A stretch of 31,845 bases of DNA from an uncultured Chloroflexales bacterium (GCA_937902315.1 CALGUG010000004.1:1-31845), one strand, 5' to 3'. Positions 6,841 through 14,513 are shown, numbered from the stretch's first letter. Numbers and translations are program-made. The notes: generated from the sequence alone by a model not told the origin.

Positions 6841-8166
6841 CTACAAATCTGCCAGGTTCAGAGCCGATTCTGTCGGCTCCTCGTTATGCTCCTGAACGAA
6901 GCCCTTGATATCGATTCGCCACAGCAGCAAGATACATGCTAAGAGGCCAATACCTTCGAGCAGGAAGACTAAGCCATAAGCAAAACCGACCGAGGCCGTA
7001 AACCGCAAGCCCTGATCGCGAAGGATGCCGCCCAAGCCTACTCCGACGCCCCGGAACAAGAGCTGCGCCATCGACCATAGGCCTAGATACGCACCCGCCT
7101 GTTTATTGACCGTCATGGCCGCCAAGAGCGACATTGAGCCCATGGTATAGATGCCCATGCCCAAGCCGAAGGCGATCAGGGTGGGGATCAACAGCCATTC
7201 TTCGCGCGTCACTGCGATCGCGGTCAAGAAGAAGAAGGGAACGGCGGTTAAAAACAGGCCGATAATCGCTACCGGTTTCTGCTCGCTGGGAACGCGGCGG
7301 CGCGTGATAATCACTGTACCGATCATGCCAACCAAAACGCCGACGCCCCAATAGGCATTGAAGCGGGTGGTTTGGCGCACGTTATAGCCAAATATATCGG
7401 CCCCAAATGGTTCGAGGATCGAGTCTTGGGCGAAGGAACAGATCGCACCTAGCGCAAGGTAGATGAAAAAGAGGCGCGCTCGAGAATCTTTCCAAGTTGC
7501 CGCCAACATGCTGCGAAATGGCGCTGGCTTTTCTGCCGGAGCATAGGAGCGCGGCTCTTCGCCCAAGAGCGGAATGATCCAGAAGAAGGCCGCCATGCCC
7601 ATACCGATCAAAACGATCCGCCAAAACTGCTCAGACGAATAGCTGCCCATCATCAGCGAATAGACCGCTGGCACAAACGAGAAGCTGCCGATCAAGATAA
7701 TCTGAACGATACTGATCGCCATACCCTGGCGTGCGGGCGGCGCGTTATCGCGCACCAGCGCCAGATAGGGCGCGCCCGAGAGCAGATTGCCCACACCATA
7801 GAGAATAAAAGAAAAGGTAACCAACAACCAAGCCAGCCACGAGAAGGGATCTTCGGCCAGCATAATGGTTGTAATCGGCAGAAAAGGCATAGCGATCAGC
7901 ATCAACAAGCGCCCAAGCCAGATATAGGAAAGGCGATGGCTACCCCACAGCTTCGTCGTATCAGAGCGATAACCTGCCCAAATGCCAAGTGGCGCAAGCA
8001 AAAAGCGCAGTGCTGATAGCAGAGCGACCGGTGTCGATGCGATATTGAGATCGCTGATCATCACGCGGTTCCAAACGCCCGAAACCAAAATATCGCTGAA
8101 AGTTGAGCCGATCTGAAAGAGACCGACTTTGATCGTTCGAAGTACACTAAAGCGCTGTTCTTGCAT
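6841..8166 (-). CDS. PucC/BCH2-type major facilitator protein
   Basis: This membrane protein of about 441 residues has some twelve hydrophobic spans. Its N-terminal block (TIKVGLFQIGSTFSDILVSG, then NRVMISDLNI and GYRSD) resembles the PucC/LhaA/BCH2 branch of the major facilitator superfamily. In phototrophs that branch helps deliver or insert bacteriochlorophyll into antenna complexes. PucC-like proteins also occur outside antenna operons, so a general transporter role is possible. Starts at ATG 8166 or GTG 8175 are both feasible and neither has a clear ribosome site; the ATG is preferred. A large hairpin (8183-8241) lies just upstream, and two DUF4491 genes precede it on the same strand. 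The family call is good; the substrate is not determined. Confidence 0.82.
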   Translation of the reverse strand: MQEQRFSVLRTIKVGLFQIGSTFSDILVSGVWNRVMISDLNIASTPVALLSALRFLLAPLGIWAGYRSDTTKLWGSHRLSYIWLGRLLMLIAMPFLPITTIMLAEDPFSWLAWLLVTFSFILYGVGNLLSGAPYLALVRDNAPPARQGMAISIVQIILIGSFSFVPAVYSLMMGSYSSEQFWRIVLIGMGMAAFFWIIPLLGEEPRSYAPAEKPAPFRSMLAATWKDSRARLFFIYLALGAICSFAQDSILEPFGADIFGYNVRQTTRFNAYWGVGVLVGMIGTVIITRRRVPSEQKPVAIIGLFLTAVPFFFLTAIAVTREEWLLIPTLIAFGLGMGIYTMGSMSLLAAMTVNKQAGAYLGLWSMAQLLFRGVGVGLGGILRDQGLRFTASVGFAYGLVFLLEGIGLLACILLLWRIDIKGFVQEHNEEPTESALNLADL

Positions 8167-8182
8167 ACGGTTCACACATACA

Positions 8183-8241
8183 AGAAAGAGCGTCTATTGC
8201 AAGCCCACGCGATTACGAGAACTGCAACAAACGCTCTTTCT
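8183..8241 (-). promoter_or_regulatory. Long-stem hairpin in the PucC-like gene leader
   Basis: AGAAAGAGCGT (8183-8193) and ACGCTCTTTCT (8231-8241) form an 11-base-pair perfect stem. The 37-base loop contains a further TTGCA/TGCAA pairing. On the leftward transcript the distal arm ends CTCTTTCTTG, so it may act as a leaky terminator after the DUF4491 genes. It ends 8-17 bases before the two candidate starts and may also mask translation initiation. Confidence 0.55.
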
Positions 8242-8295
8242 CCTAAGCAAAGCGTAATCACTTACAATAAGTTGATCAACAGAACAAAAGGCGGC

Positions 8296-8631
8296 TTACA
8301 GGTGAGGAGCGCCGATCTTCTTGATCCACTTAACACCAGGAGGATCAGGCTTCTTATTGGGGTTGAAGCGGAACCAGCCCAACTCGGCTCGCACAGCTTG
8401 TTCTTTGAGCTCGGTCGCACCCCAAATGAACGAACCGCCTGCAATGCCCATCAAAGCCGAGATCAGACCGTTCGATACAAACAGCGACGCGATGATTATC
8501 AGAATGCCGATCGCTAGCGGGTAGGGCCACCAGAGGTATCCCAAGTAATATTCCATGCGGATAACCCACACAAAGCCCATACCGATGATGAAGAGGCCGA
8601 AAAAGCCAATGATCAAACCTGCCCACATCAT
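8296..8631 (-). CDS. DUF4491 family membrane protein (second of tandem pair)
   Basis: This 111-residue protein has three hydrophobic segments. Its pattern (GLIIGFFGLFIIGMGFVWVI, EYYLG, an ASLF..N segment, ATELKEQ, GWFRFNP) agrees with the uncharacterised DUF4491 family, including the C-terminal G-W-F-x-x-N-P signature. The start codon directly follows the stop of the previous gene with no spacer, so translation coupling is likely; a second ATG immediately follows. A proline/lysine-rich tail extends beyond the domain. Position upstream of a PucC-like gene suggests a membrane-bioenergetic or pigment-related role, but this is inference from neighbourhood alone. Confidence 0.82.
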   Translation of the reverse strand: MMWAGLIIGFFGLFIIGMGFVWVIRMEYYLGYLWWPYPLAIGILIIIASLFVSNGLISALMGIAGGSFIWGATELKEQAVRAELGWFRFNPNKKPDPPGVKWIKKIGAPHL

Positions 8632-9078
8632 TTAGGCACCAACCTTCTTGTAATCACCGACAACATTCGTATTCGAAGTAGCAGAGTGCGCCTGATCGTT
8701 CAAAACAATCGGCTTGCCAGTAGGTTCGCGATCGAGCAGATCCTCGGTCGTAGCTAAACCTTGGGCCAACAGCGCGGCATGGCGAGGGTTATTGGGGTTG
8801 GCCGGAGCATGCTTGTGCATAATGCGCTTGCTCTGGCGATACATCTCGAAGGCATCCCACAAGAGGGTAATACCAACCATGCTAGAGACACCTGATACGA
8901 TCAGGTTTGGAGCAAACAGAGAGTAAACAATAAGAGCCAGACCAGCTACAATCAAGGCAATCGTTGGCGGCCAGATGTTGGCGCTCTTTGCTTCAAGGAT
9001 ACGCACGCCAACATGACCCCACCAAATACTGAGGAATGTTGCAAGCGCTAAACACACGCCAGCCCATTGTAATGTCAT
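8632..9078 (-). CDS. DUF4491-like membrane protein (first of tandem pair)
   Basis: This 148-residue protein has an N-terminal half with three membrane segments that parallels the following gene (GVCLALATFLSIWWGHVGVRI, an IVYSLFAPN block, then LLWDAFEMYRQSKRI). It ends in HAPANPNNPRHA, which lines up with the DUF4491 NP motif but has lost the usual GWF. About 50 polar residues follow and could form a cytoplasmic tail. It looks like a diverged paralogue of its neighbour. AAAGGA lies 8 bases before the ATG at 9078. It is the first gene behind the promoter at 9143-9171. The family call is moderately secure and the function unknown. Confidence 0.75.
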   Translation of the reverse strand: MTLQWAGVCLALATFLSIWWGHVGVRILEAKSANIWPPTIALIVAGLALIVYSLFAPNLIVSGVSSMVGITLLWDAFEMYRQSKRIMHKHAPANPNNPRHAALLAQGLATTEDLLDREPTGKPIVLNDQAHSATSNTNVVGDYKKVGA

Positions 9079-9135
9079 GGTAAATGTCCTTTATAGTGAG
9101 TTTTTCTACAAAAAACTATGCAAACCTACGTATTT

Positions 9136-9163
9136 GTTACATATTGTACAAATAGTATGTAAC
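9136..9163. promoter_or_regulatory. Dyad operator over the DUF4491 promoter
   Basis: GTTACATA (9136-9143) and TATGTAAC (9156-9163) are perfect inverted repeats around 12 bases. Outer ACGTA/ACGT arms extend the symmetry. The dyad fills most of the promoter spacer and covers the -10 box, as expected for a repressor or a spacer-binding regulator. The regulator is not recognisable. Confidence 0.7.
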
Positions 9164-9171
9164 TACGTCAA
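9143..9171 (-). promoter_or_regulatory. Sigma-70-like promoter of the DUF4491 genes
   Basis: On the minus strand TTGACG (9171-9166) is followed after exactly 17 bases by TACAAT (9148-9143). Each box differs from consensus at a single base. The start point would lie near 9136, about 58 bases before the ATG at 9078. Confidence 0.7.
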
Positions 9172-9262
9172 GTTTACAGCGCCGTCATTACGATCGCAAA
9201 GCCGCAAAACGCAACCCTTCTCATAATCGACCTATTTCATTGCGAGGGCTACGGGCGGCGCT

Positions 9263-10105
9263 TCATAGATAGCGCAGCCGCGTCAATAGGTAGAGCAAAC
9301 TGCCAACCAACAGATTCATCAAGATCAGACAAACCACCAAGGCATAAAAAAAGCCGAAAAACTGACTGACCGCCAAGAGATAACTGCCTGCAAAATCACC
9401 GATCCAGATCGTTGCTACATTAAAGACGAATAGAGCGATAGTCAAGGTCACAAAACCGGTGATCGCGCCTTCGATATCAGAGCTGCTCAAACTGATCGAG
9501 GTGCCGATCGCAAAAGTGATATAAGCGAAGAGATAGAAACGCCAGTCTGTCAGATTTTCAAAGCGAAATAACGAAGCGAGAATGGTCTTAACAATCTCGA
9601 ACAACTGCTGGCCGAAGGCGCTCAGGGTTGCGCTCAGCGATGCGCCCGTGTTCTCTAAGCTCAAAACAACGTGCTGCTGCGAACCAACTAGCCACCAATA
9701 GAGCAAATAGATCACAAAGCTGCCGAACAGAATCGGTCCGATTCCAACGAAAAAGATCCCGATCCGTTGATAGAGGTTGCGCGGATCATAGCGCGATCGC
9801 ACATACCCTAAGGTACCACTCTTTGCGTCGGGAGCAAAGAGCTTGAGTTCAACGATTCGATGGCGAAATAGCAACAAAAAAACAACATGGCCAAGTTCAT
9901 GGATCGAGGTGCCCAACCAACCAAATAGGGCTAGATAGGTATGGAGACCGAAGCATTGACAGGCCAGATTACGCACCCAACTCGCGATCACACTCATTCC
10001 AATACACAACAAGACACAAGGCCCCAACAACACAAGCAACTGAGCGATACTCGCCATGGTCACCTGCACAAGATAGTTGACTACATGCTGAACGATACTC
10101 TCCAC
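9263..10105 (-). CDS. Membrane protein with HELGH zinc-protease motif (M50-like)
   Basis: This 280-residue polytopic membrane protein has a perfect HExxH metalloprotease motif (His69-Glu70-Leu-Gly-His73) at the start of a hydrophobic helix. About 45 residues later comes FFVGIGPILFGS, similar to the aGP motif that follows HExxH in site-2-type (M50) proteases and related peptidase-like membrane families. The classical C-terminal NPxDG metal ligand is not evident, so it may be a divergent M50 member or a non-proteolytic homologue. The start is uncertain: a GTG at 10105 lies behind a distant AAAGG, while an ATG at 10057 is preceded by AGGTGA. It is a single gene with no obvious substrate such as an anti-sigma factor nearby. 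Confidence 0.7.
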   Translation of the reverse strand: MESIVQHVVNYLVQVTMASIAQLLVLLGPCVLLCIGMSVIASWVRNLACQCFGLHTYLALFGWLGTSIHELGHVVFLLLFRHRIVELKLFAPDAKSGTLGYVRSRYDPRNLYQRIGIFFVGIGPILFGSFVIYLLYWWLVGSQQHVVLSLENTGASLSATLSAFGQQLFEIVKTILASLFRFENLTDWRFYLFAYITFAIGTSISLSSSDIEGAITGFVTLTIALFVFNVATIWIGDFAGSYLLAVSQFFGFFYALVVCLILMNLLVGSLLYLLTRLRYL

Positions 10106-10259
10106 CCTGATCTAACCTTTCCAAACAAAAGCAAGCCTCTCAAATAGATTTCAACGCTCAGCAAGCCAAGATTTGGCGTATCTTTAGGGCCATCTATGCG
10201 GTGCCAACTATAAGAATACCAAGCGCTCGGTTGATCAGTTTTCTAGGAAGGTTTTGTGT

Positions 10260-10682
10260 ATGCAGATATCAAAGTGCTACCCAAAACACGAGCACTTCAG
10301 CATCCCTACAGCCGCACTGCTCGCCTCTATAGAGCACTCGAGCAACCAGTCACACTCTGTGCCATCGCTTCAACAACTGCTCAATCTCTTTGGTGCTCTG
10401 ATCGACAACGATAATTCGTTGATTGTACAGCAACTTCAGCTCTCCGAACTCGTACACACCTCCCACGATCTCCAACAGGTGCGCGAGCGCTTCGTCTATA
10501 CCCAACAGCGCGTCAAAGAACTGCTGCAAGAGCTTGAGCCACTACTGAGCGAGCGAGACGAAGAAGGTGAGATCGAACAGATCATCGGGCTACAAGAGCG
10601 CGCCAGTCAGCTTGTTCAGGCGCTTCAACAGCTCGCGCTCAGCACCTACGAATGGGCAAATATCTTACGCCGTAGCCCCTAA
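10260..10682 (+). CDS. Small coiled-coil protein, unknown family
   Basis: I do not recognise this 140-residue protein. From about residue 55 onwards it is strongly helical, with heptad-like Leu/Gln/Glu spacing (QQLQLSELVH, RVKELLQELEPLL, QERASQLVQALQQLALS) that suggests a coiled coil. No signal peptide, membrane segment or Cys/His cluster is present. The ATG at 10260 is chosen because AGGAAGG lies 8 bases upstream; an in-frame TTG two codons earlier is less likely. It is transcribed towards the arginase-type gene and stands alone. The codon pattern and ribosome site support a real gene, but there is no basis for a function. Confidence 0.6.
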   Translation: MQISKCYPKHEHFSIPTAALLASIEHSSNQSHSVPSLQQLLNLFGALIDNDNSLIVQQLQLSELVHTSHDLQQVRERFVYTQQRVKELLQELEPLLSERDEEGEIEQIIGLQERASQLVQALQQLALSTYEWANILRRSP

Positions 10683-10750
10683 ACACACGCCAACCCGACC
10701 TATTCGCTCACCCCCTTCATCAGCATCGCGCTCAAAGGCGAGCACACCTC

Positions 10751-10850
10751 ATACCAAATTCGGTAGATCACTTACTTTTTGGCCTTCGGCAGAGCGGAAC
10801 GTGTCTCTTTCCTTTCCCCGGTTTTGTTTTCCTGCGTTGAGAGAGTACGA
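10751..10850 (-). repeat. Terminal-inverted-repeat element C, copy 1 (degraded)
   Basis: It starts ATACCAAATTCGG and contains GGCCTTCGGCAGAGCGGAACGTG, matching the reverse strand of the copy at 13137-13262. The distal inverted repeat is eroded where it meets the 3' end of the arginase-type gene. It may form the shared end region of the two convergent genes. Confidence 0.7.
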
Positions 10851-10855
10851 CTCTT

Positions 10856-11761
10856 CTAAAAGATCCGTTTTCCAAAGGCTGAAAGTGTTAACACGGCCGC
10901 CAATTCAGCCGTCGCATTATGGGCATCGAGGATAGGGTTCACCTCGACCACATCCATGCTCGCCATCTGGTTGGTTTGAGCGATCAGTTCCATAGCCAGA
11001 TGGGCTTCGCGATACGAGATACCGCCGGGAACGGGCGTACCAACGCCGGGCGCTTGACGCGGATCGAGTGCATCGATATCGAGGCTCAGGTGGAACGGCT
11101 TGTTGCCACGACTCACAATCAGCAGGGCCTCGTCCATCACATCGGCCATGCCACGCCGATCGACATCGTGCATAGTGAAGACATGGATACCGCTGGAACG
11201 CAGCGCCTCGCGCTCTTCGTTGTCGATGTCGCGCACCGCCACCAAGGCCACTCGCTCTGGCTGAACGGCAGGCTTGCTTCCAGCGATGCCCGTTAAAGCT
11301 GGATGGCCGCGTCCCGTCAATACGGCCAAGCTCATGCCGTGAATATTGCCGCTCGGTGTGGTCTCGGCGGTATTGAAATCGGCATGGGCATCGATCCAAA
11401 GCAAGCCCAGTTCACGCCCTTGGGCCGAGCCAGAGACCGAACCGATCGCAAGGTTGTGATCGCCGCCCAACACAAGCGGCGTGCGCCCCTGAGCCAAGAC
11501 CTTGGCGACCTCGCGCTTCAGCGCATGGTTCAATTCCACGATCGGCTCAAGATAACGCAGCTTCTCGCCTGGGGCTGGTATCGGGCAGGTTTCGGCCAGC
11601 GGCACCGCAATATTGCCGAGATCTTCGATACGGTGCCCCAAGCTCTCCAGCCGTTCGCATAAACCGGCGTAACGAATAGCGCTCGGTCCCATGTCCACCC
11701 CGCGCCGCCCTGCGCCGAGATCGACTGGCACTCCAATAATGGCGATATCTCGTTGTTCCAT
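10856..11761 (-). CDS. rocF: Arginase-family ureohydrolase (probable arginase)
   Basis: This 301-residue cytosolic enzyme of the arginase/agmatinase family most likely hydrolyses L-arginine to ornithine and urea. All binuclear manganese motifs are present: GGDHN (99-103), DAHADFN (124-130) and SLDIDALDP (226-234). The N-terminal GVPVDLGAGRRGVDMGPSAIR block and the total length are typical of arginase (RocF) rather than agmatinase. The start at 11761 is taken because GGAG lies a few bases upstream; the open frame runs 43 codons further without a ribosome site. It has its own transcription unit, flanked by copies of repeat C. It is convergent with the small coiled-coil gene. An agmatinase or formimidoylglutamase specificity cannot be fully excluded. 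Confidence 0.9.
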   Translation of the reverse strand: MEQRDIAIIGVPVDLGAGRRGVDMGPSAIRYAGLCERLESLGHRIEDLGNIAVPLAETCPIPAPGEKLRYLEPIVELNHALKREVAKVLAQGRTPLVLGGDHNLAIGSVSGSAQGRELGLLWIDAHADFNTAETTPSGNIHGMSLAVLTGRGHPALTGIAGSKPAVQPERVALVAVRDIDNEEREALRSSGIHVFTMHDVDRRGMADVMDEALLIVSRGNKPFHLSLDIDALDPRQAPGVGTPVPGGISYREAHLAMELIAQTNQMASMDVVEVNPILDAHNATAELAAVLTLSAFGKRIF

Positions 11762-11910
11762 TGCATAAGCTCCTTTGCTTACTGTGTTCAGATTGCCATC
11801 ACTTGTAGTGTAATACGAAACAGCCCAGAGCATGCGCTTCTCAAGCAGTATCCACCTACTTTCTCTTAGGCGCGCCAAAGAACAAACCAAGTAAGTAAGC
11901 TACACATCCT

Positions 11911-12058
11911 AACACCAAATCCGTTTAAAGACCGCCTGCGCACAACGCGGAGAAACGAAGGAAAGAGTTGCATGCGATGTCGCGCTACCGCGCAAAAATG
12001 GTCAAGTTCCACTCTGCCGAAGGTCAAAAAGCAACAACACTATCGGATTTGCTATTAC
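11911..12058 (+). repeat. Terminal-inverted-repeat element C, copy 2
   Basis: It begins ACACCAAATCCGTTTAAAGAC and ends CGGATTTGCTATTA, with an interior (CTCTGCCGAAGGTCAAAAAGC) matching copies 1 and 3. It lies in the 549-base gap 11762-12310 between the arginase-type and phosphodiesterase genes. Small open frames here (11968-12279) overlap the element and are not credible. The rest of the gap holds a short hairpin AGCTTGC-CCT-GCAAGCT at 12211-12227. Confidence 0.75.
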
Positions 12059-12310
12059 ACCAAAAACAACGCAAAACCACAGTTCAGTTGTCTCATAGTT
12101 CACCCATACAACAAAAAGAGTTACGCTCTGCGCGCTCAAAGGCCAAACTCAAGCCCAACATCAAGCATACAAGGCTACCCACACTCGCGCGATATCTGGT
12201 ATGCTCTAGCAGCTTGCCCTGCAAGCTTCGTGTACGCCTGAGCACAGCAATTTGCCTTCTCGGCACTCCTCAGGCATGATTAAGCGGATAGTTCATCACG
12301 AGGAGGATAT

Positions 12311-12937
12311 ATGCGTATCGCATTTGTATCAGACATCCACGATCACGTCTGGAATCTGCGCGCCGCGCTCAACACGATTGTTGAACAACAGATCGACCAC
12401 CTGATCTGCTGCGGCGATCTCTGCTCACCTTTTGTGCTCAACCTCATGGCCAGTCAGTATCGGGGCCCCATTATCTGCATCATGGGCAACAACGAAGGCG
12501 ATTGGCGCACCATCTCGGGCATCGCCCTGCAACAAAACGTGCAGCGCTCCAGCAACCGCAAGATCCAACTGGCGGGCCAATACTTCACCACCACTTTGGC
12601 GGGCAAACGCATCGCGGTCAACCACTACCCCGAGATCGCCCGCGACATCGCCGATAGCAAACAGTACGATCTGGTCTGCTTCGGCCACAACCATCAATAC
12701 GAACTGAAGCTCGAAGGCACCAAGCTTCTGCTCAATCCCGGCAGCTTGATGGGCTACAACCCGGGCGCACCCGAAGGTCAGCGCGACATCCCCGCAACCT
12801 TCGCCATTTACAACAGCGACGTAGCACCCGACCAAGCCGTGAGCTTCTACGTCGTCAGCAAGCCCTGGCGCAGCAGCGACGATCCGGGCGAAGTCCAGCC
12901 CTTCGACGTCGCCATTCACCGCCAACCATCCAACTAA
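12311..12937 (+). CDS. Calcineurin-like metallophosphoesterase, YfcE/MJ0936 type
   Basis: This 208-residue soluble phosphodiesterase has the complete dimetal motif set: D8-x-H10 in SDIHDH, GD at 35-36, GNN at 59-61, a His at 105 (NHYP), and GHNH at 125-128. Length and the NPGS motif after GHNH match the YfcE/MJ0936 subgroup, which cleaves small phosphodiesters in vitro. A poorly conserved tail of about 40 residues follows the domain. The ATG at 12311 has a near-ideal GAGGAGG. It stands alone between repeat C copies 2 and 3 and is followed by a strong hairpin at 12980-13017. The physiological substrate is unknown. Confidence 0.9.
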   Translation: MRIAFVSDIHDHVWNLRAALNTIVEQQIDHLICCGDLCSPFVLNLMASQYRGPIICIMGNNEGDWRTISGIALQQNVQRSSNRKIQLAGQYFTTTLAGKRIAVNHYPEIARDIADSKQYDLVCFGHNHQYELKLEGTKLLLNPGSLMGYNPGAPEGQRDIPATFAIYNSDVAPDQAVSFYVVSKPWRSSDDPGEVQPFDVAIHRQPSN

Positions 12938-12979
12938 GTTCTGCGCTCAAAGGCAACCCACAAACCTGCCATCAAAAAC

Positions 12980-13017
12980 TGTGAGCTATCTCGCGCAGCA
13001 ACGCGAAATAGCTCACA
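12980..13017 (+). terminator. Strong hairpin after the phosphodiesterase gene
   Basis: TGTGAGCTATCTCGCG (12980-12995) pairs with CGCGAAATAGCTCACA (13002-13017) with one mismatch and a 6-base loop. It lies 43 bases after the stop. No T-run follows, so it is called a probable terminator or 3' stabiliser. It shares the 370-base gap 12938-13307 with repeat C copy 3. Confidence 0.6.
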
Positions 13018-13136
13018 ACACAACCTCACATTCCACGCTGCCGCAGTCCCCAAAACCCAAACCAACCCACTCAACTTCTGTCATTTAGTGTTGTGATAGC
13101 TGTCACTTGCCTAGAAGTGCGCTCACAGCTATAGTT

Positions 13137-13262
13137 ATACCAAATCCGTTTAAAGACGTGCATGCTCTTCGCTCAGAAAAACGAAAAGCCGGGAAAAGCA
13201 AAAAGAGTCACGTTCCGCTCTGCCGAAGACCAAAAAGAACCTAATCAACCGGATTTGGTATT
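13137..13262 (+). repeat. Terminal-inverted-repeat element C, copy 3 (intact ends)
   Basis: It is bounded by ATACCAAATCCG and CGGATTTGGTAT, a perfect 12-base terminal inverted repeat, with a 100-base interior that has no open frame. The size and structure fit a miniature inverted-repeat transposable element. It ends 46 bases before the formylglycine-enzyme gene and so makes up most of that gene's upstream region. Confidence 0.8.
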
Positions 13263-13307
13263 ACAACAAAACCAAGCGAACATTCTACATAGTCTTATGG
13301 TGAACAT

Positions 13308-14288
13308 ATGAGTGTACTTCGCGAGGGCGCACGCCCTGCCCCAAGCCCATTTCCGCCCCAAAAAAATATGGTGTGGATCCCGGGCGGCGAGTTCTTAATG
13401 GGCTCGAACGACTTCTATCCCGAAGAGGGACCAGTCCATCGCGTCAGAGTCGATGGCTTCTGGATGGATCAATACCCCGTGACGGTCGCCGACTTCCGAC
13501 GTTTCGTCAAAGCGACCGGCTATGTCACCGTGGCCGAGCGCGAAGTCGACCCCAGTCAATACCCGGGAGCCGACCCATCCTTGCTGGTGCCCGGCTCCTT
13601 AGTCTTTCAACAGCCCAACCGCCCCGTTAACCTCAACGACTACCGCCAGTGGTGGGCATTTGTGCCCGGCGCAAACTGGAAACATCCCTACGGACCAAAC
13701 AGCAACCTCAACGGCCTCGACCGCCACCCCGTCACCCACATCGCCTACGAAGATGCCGAAGCCTACGCCGCTTGGGCAGGCAAAGAGCTGCCGACCGAAG
13801 CCGAGTGGGAGTTCGCAGCGCGCGGCGGTCTAGAAGGAAAAATCTACGTCTGGGGTGACGAATTCACCCCCAACGGCAAACACATGGCCAACACCTGGCA
13901 GGGCGAATTCCCCTGGCAAAATCTCAAGAGCGATGGCTACGAACGCACCTCGCCCGTGGGCAGCTTCCCCAAAAACGGCTACGGTCTCTACGACATGGCG
14001 GGCAATGTCTGGGAATGGACCTGCGACTTCTACACGCCTCGCCATCCCGAAGACGCCCCCAAACCCTGCTGCATACCCCACAACCCGCGTGTCACATCGC
14101 CCGACCAAAGCTACGCCATCGGAGAGCCAGGCTCCCACATTCCCCAAAAGGTCATCAAAGGTGGCTCGCACCTCTGCGCGCCCAACTACTGCCTGCGCTA
14201 TCGCCCCTCGGCCCGCCAACGCGAAGCGCTCGATACCTCAACCAGCCACATCGGCTTTCGCTGCATCATCCGCGTGCCGCCCCAATAA
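13308..14288 (+). CDS. Formylglycine-generating enzyme (SUMF1/FGE family)
   Basis: This 326-residue protein spans the whole FGE-sulfatase fold, from MVWIPGGEFLMGS at residue 21 to the C-terminal GFRC. The active-site block GGSHLCAPNYCLRYRPSAR carries both catalytic cysteines (Cys290 and Cys295) in the GGSxxC-xxxYC-xRYR spacing of true copper-dependent FGE. Many bacterial SUMF1-like proteins lack them. It should oxidise a Cys of a CxPxR motif in a sulfatase or phosphonate-type hydrolase to formylglycine. No signal peptide is seen. No sulfatase is encoded in the window, so the partner is elsewhere. The ATG at 13308 has only a weak upstream GGTGA. A T-rich terminator follows at 14313. The sequence resembles the eukaryotic-type enzyme strongly. 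Confidence 0.93.
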   Translation: MSVLREGARPAPSPFPPQKNMVWIPGGEFLMGSNDFYPEEGPVHRVRVDGFWMDQYPVTVADFRRFVKATGYVTVAEREVDPSQYPGADPSLLVPGSLVFQQPNRPVNLNDYRQWWAFVPGANWKHPYGPNSNLNGLDRHPVTHIAYEDAEAYAAWAGKELPTEAEWEFAARGGLEGKIYVWGDEFTPNGKHMANTWQGEFPWQNLKSDGYERTSPVGSFPKNGYGLYDMAGNVWEWTCDFYTPRHPEDAPKPCCIPHNPRVTSPDQSYAIGEPGSHIPQKVIKGGSHLCAPNYCLRYRPSARQREALDTSTSHIGFRCIIRVPPQ

Positions 14289-14312
14289 GCCGATAGCCCA
14301 AACCACAATAAC

Positions 14313-14354
14313 AAAGCGCCCTGTTAGCTCCAATCGTCTAACAGAGCGCTTTTG
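14313..14354 (+). terminator. Intrinsic terminator of the FGE gene
   Basis: AAAGCGCCCTGTTAG (14313-14327) pairs with CTAACAGAGCGCTTT (14338-14352) with a single mismatch over a 10-base loop, ending in TTTTGC. It lies 24 bases after the stop codon and is the most classical terminator in the window. Confidence 0.75.
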
Positions 14355-14400
14355 CATACAGCAAACCGTCTTCTAAAACCAACAAACCCGTTCTTTAACG

Positions 14401-14460
14401 CTGGCGGAAAAGGCGCTAACCTTCCATACAGTCTCAAGCGCGTCCGCCTACGGCTATCAA
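14401..14460 (+). repeat. Dispersed palindromic repeat B, copy 3
   Basis: It contains the exact core GCGTCCGCCTACGGCTAT, preceded by CTGGCGGAAAAGGCGCTAACC. The 14289-14746 gap carries, in order, the FGE terminator, this element, a perfect palindrome (14479-14513) and repeat A copy 2. No gene is supportable there. Confidence 0.75.
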
Positions 14461-14478
14461 ATGCCTCTCCATCCAGAC

Positions 14479-14513
14479 GGATCGTACCCTTCGACAAGCT
14501 CAGGGTACGATCC
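14479..14513. repeat. Perfect 12-base-pair palindromic element
   Basis: GGATCGTACCCT and AGGGTACGATCC flank TCGACAAGCTC. The CCCTTCGACAAGCTCAGGG type of core is a dispersed repeat known from several bacterial genomes. A second TTCGACAAGC occurs just downstream (14521). It is not next to a gene end and so is probably a repeat remnant, not a terminator. Confidence 0.65.

Noticed and set aside
11968..12279. Two overlapping short open frames upstream of the phosphodiesterase gene
   Set aside because: They are mostly translated repeat C with unlikely residue composition.
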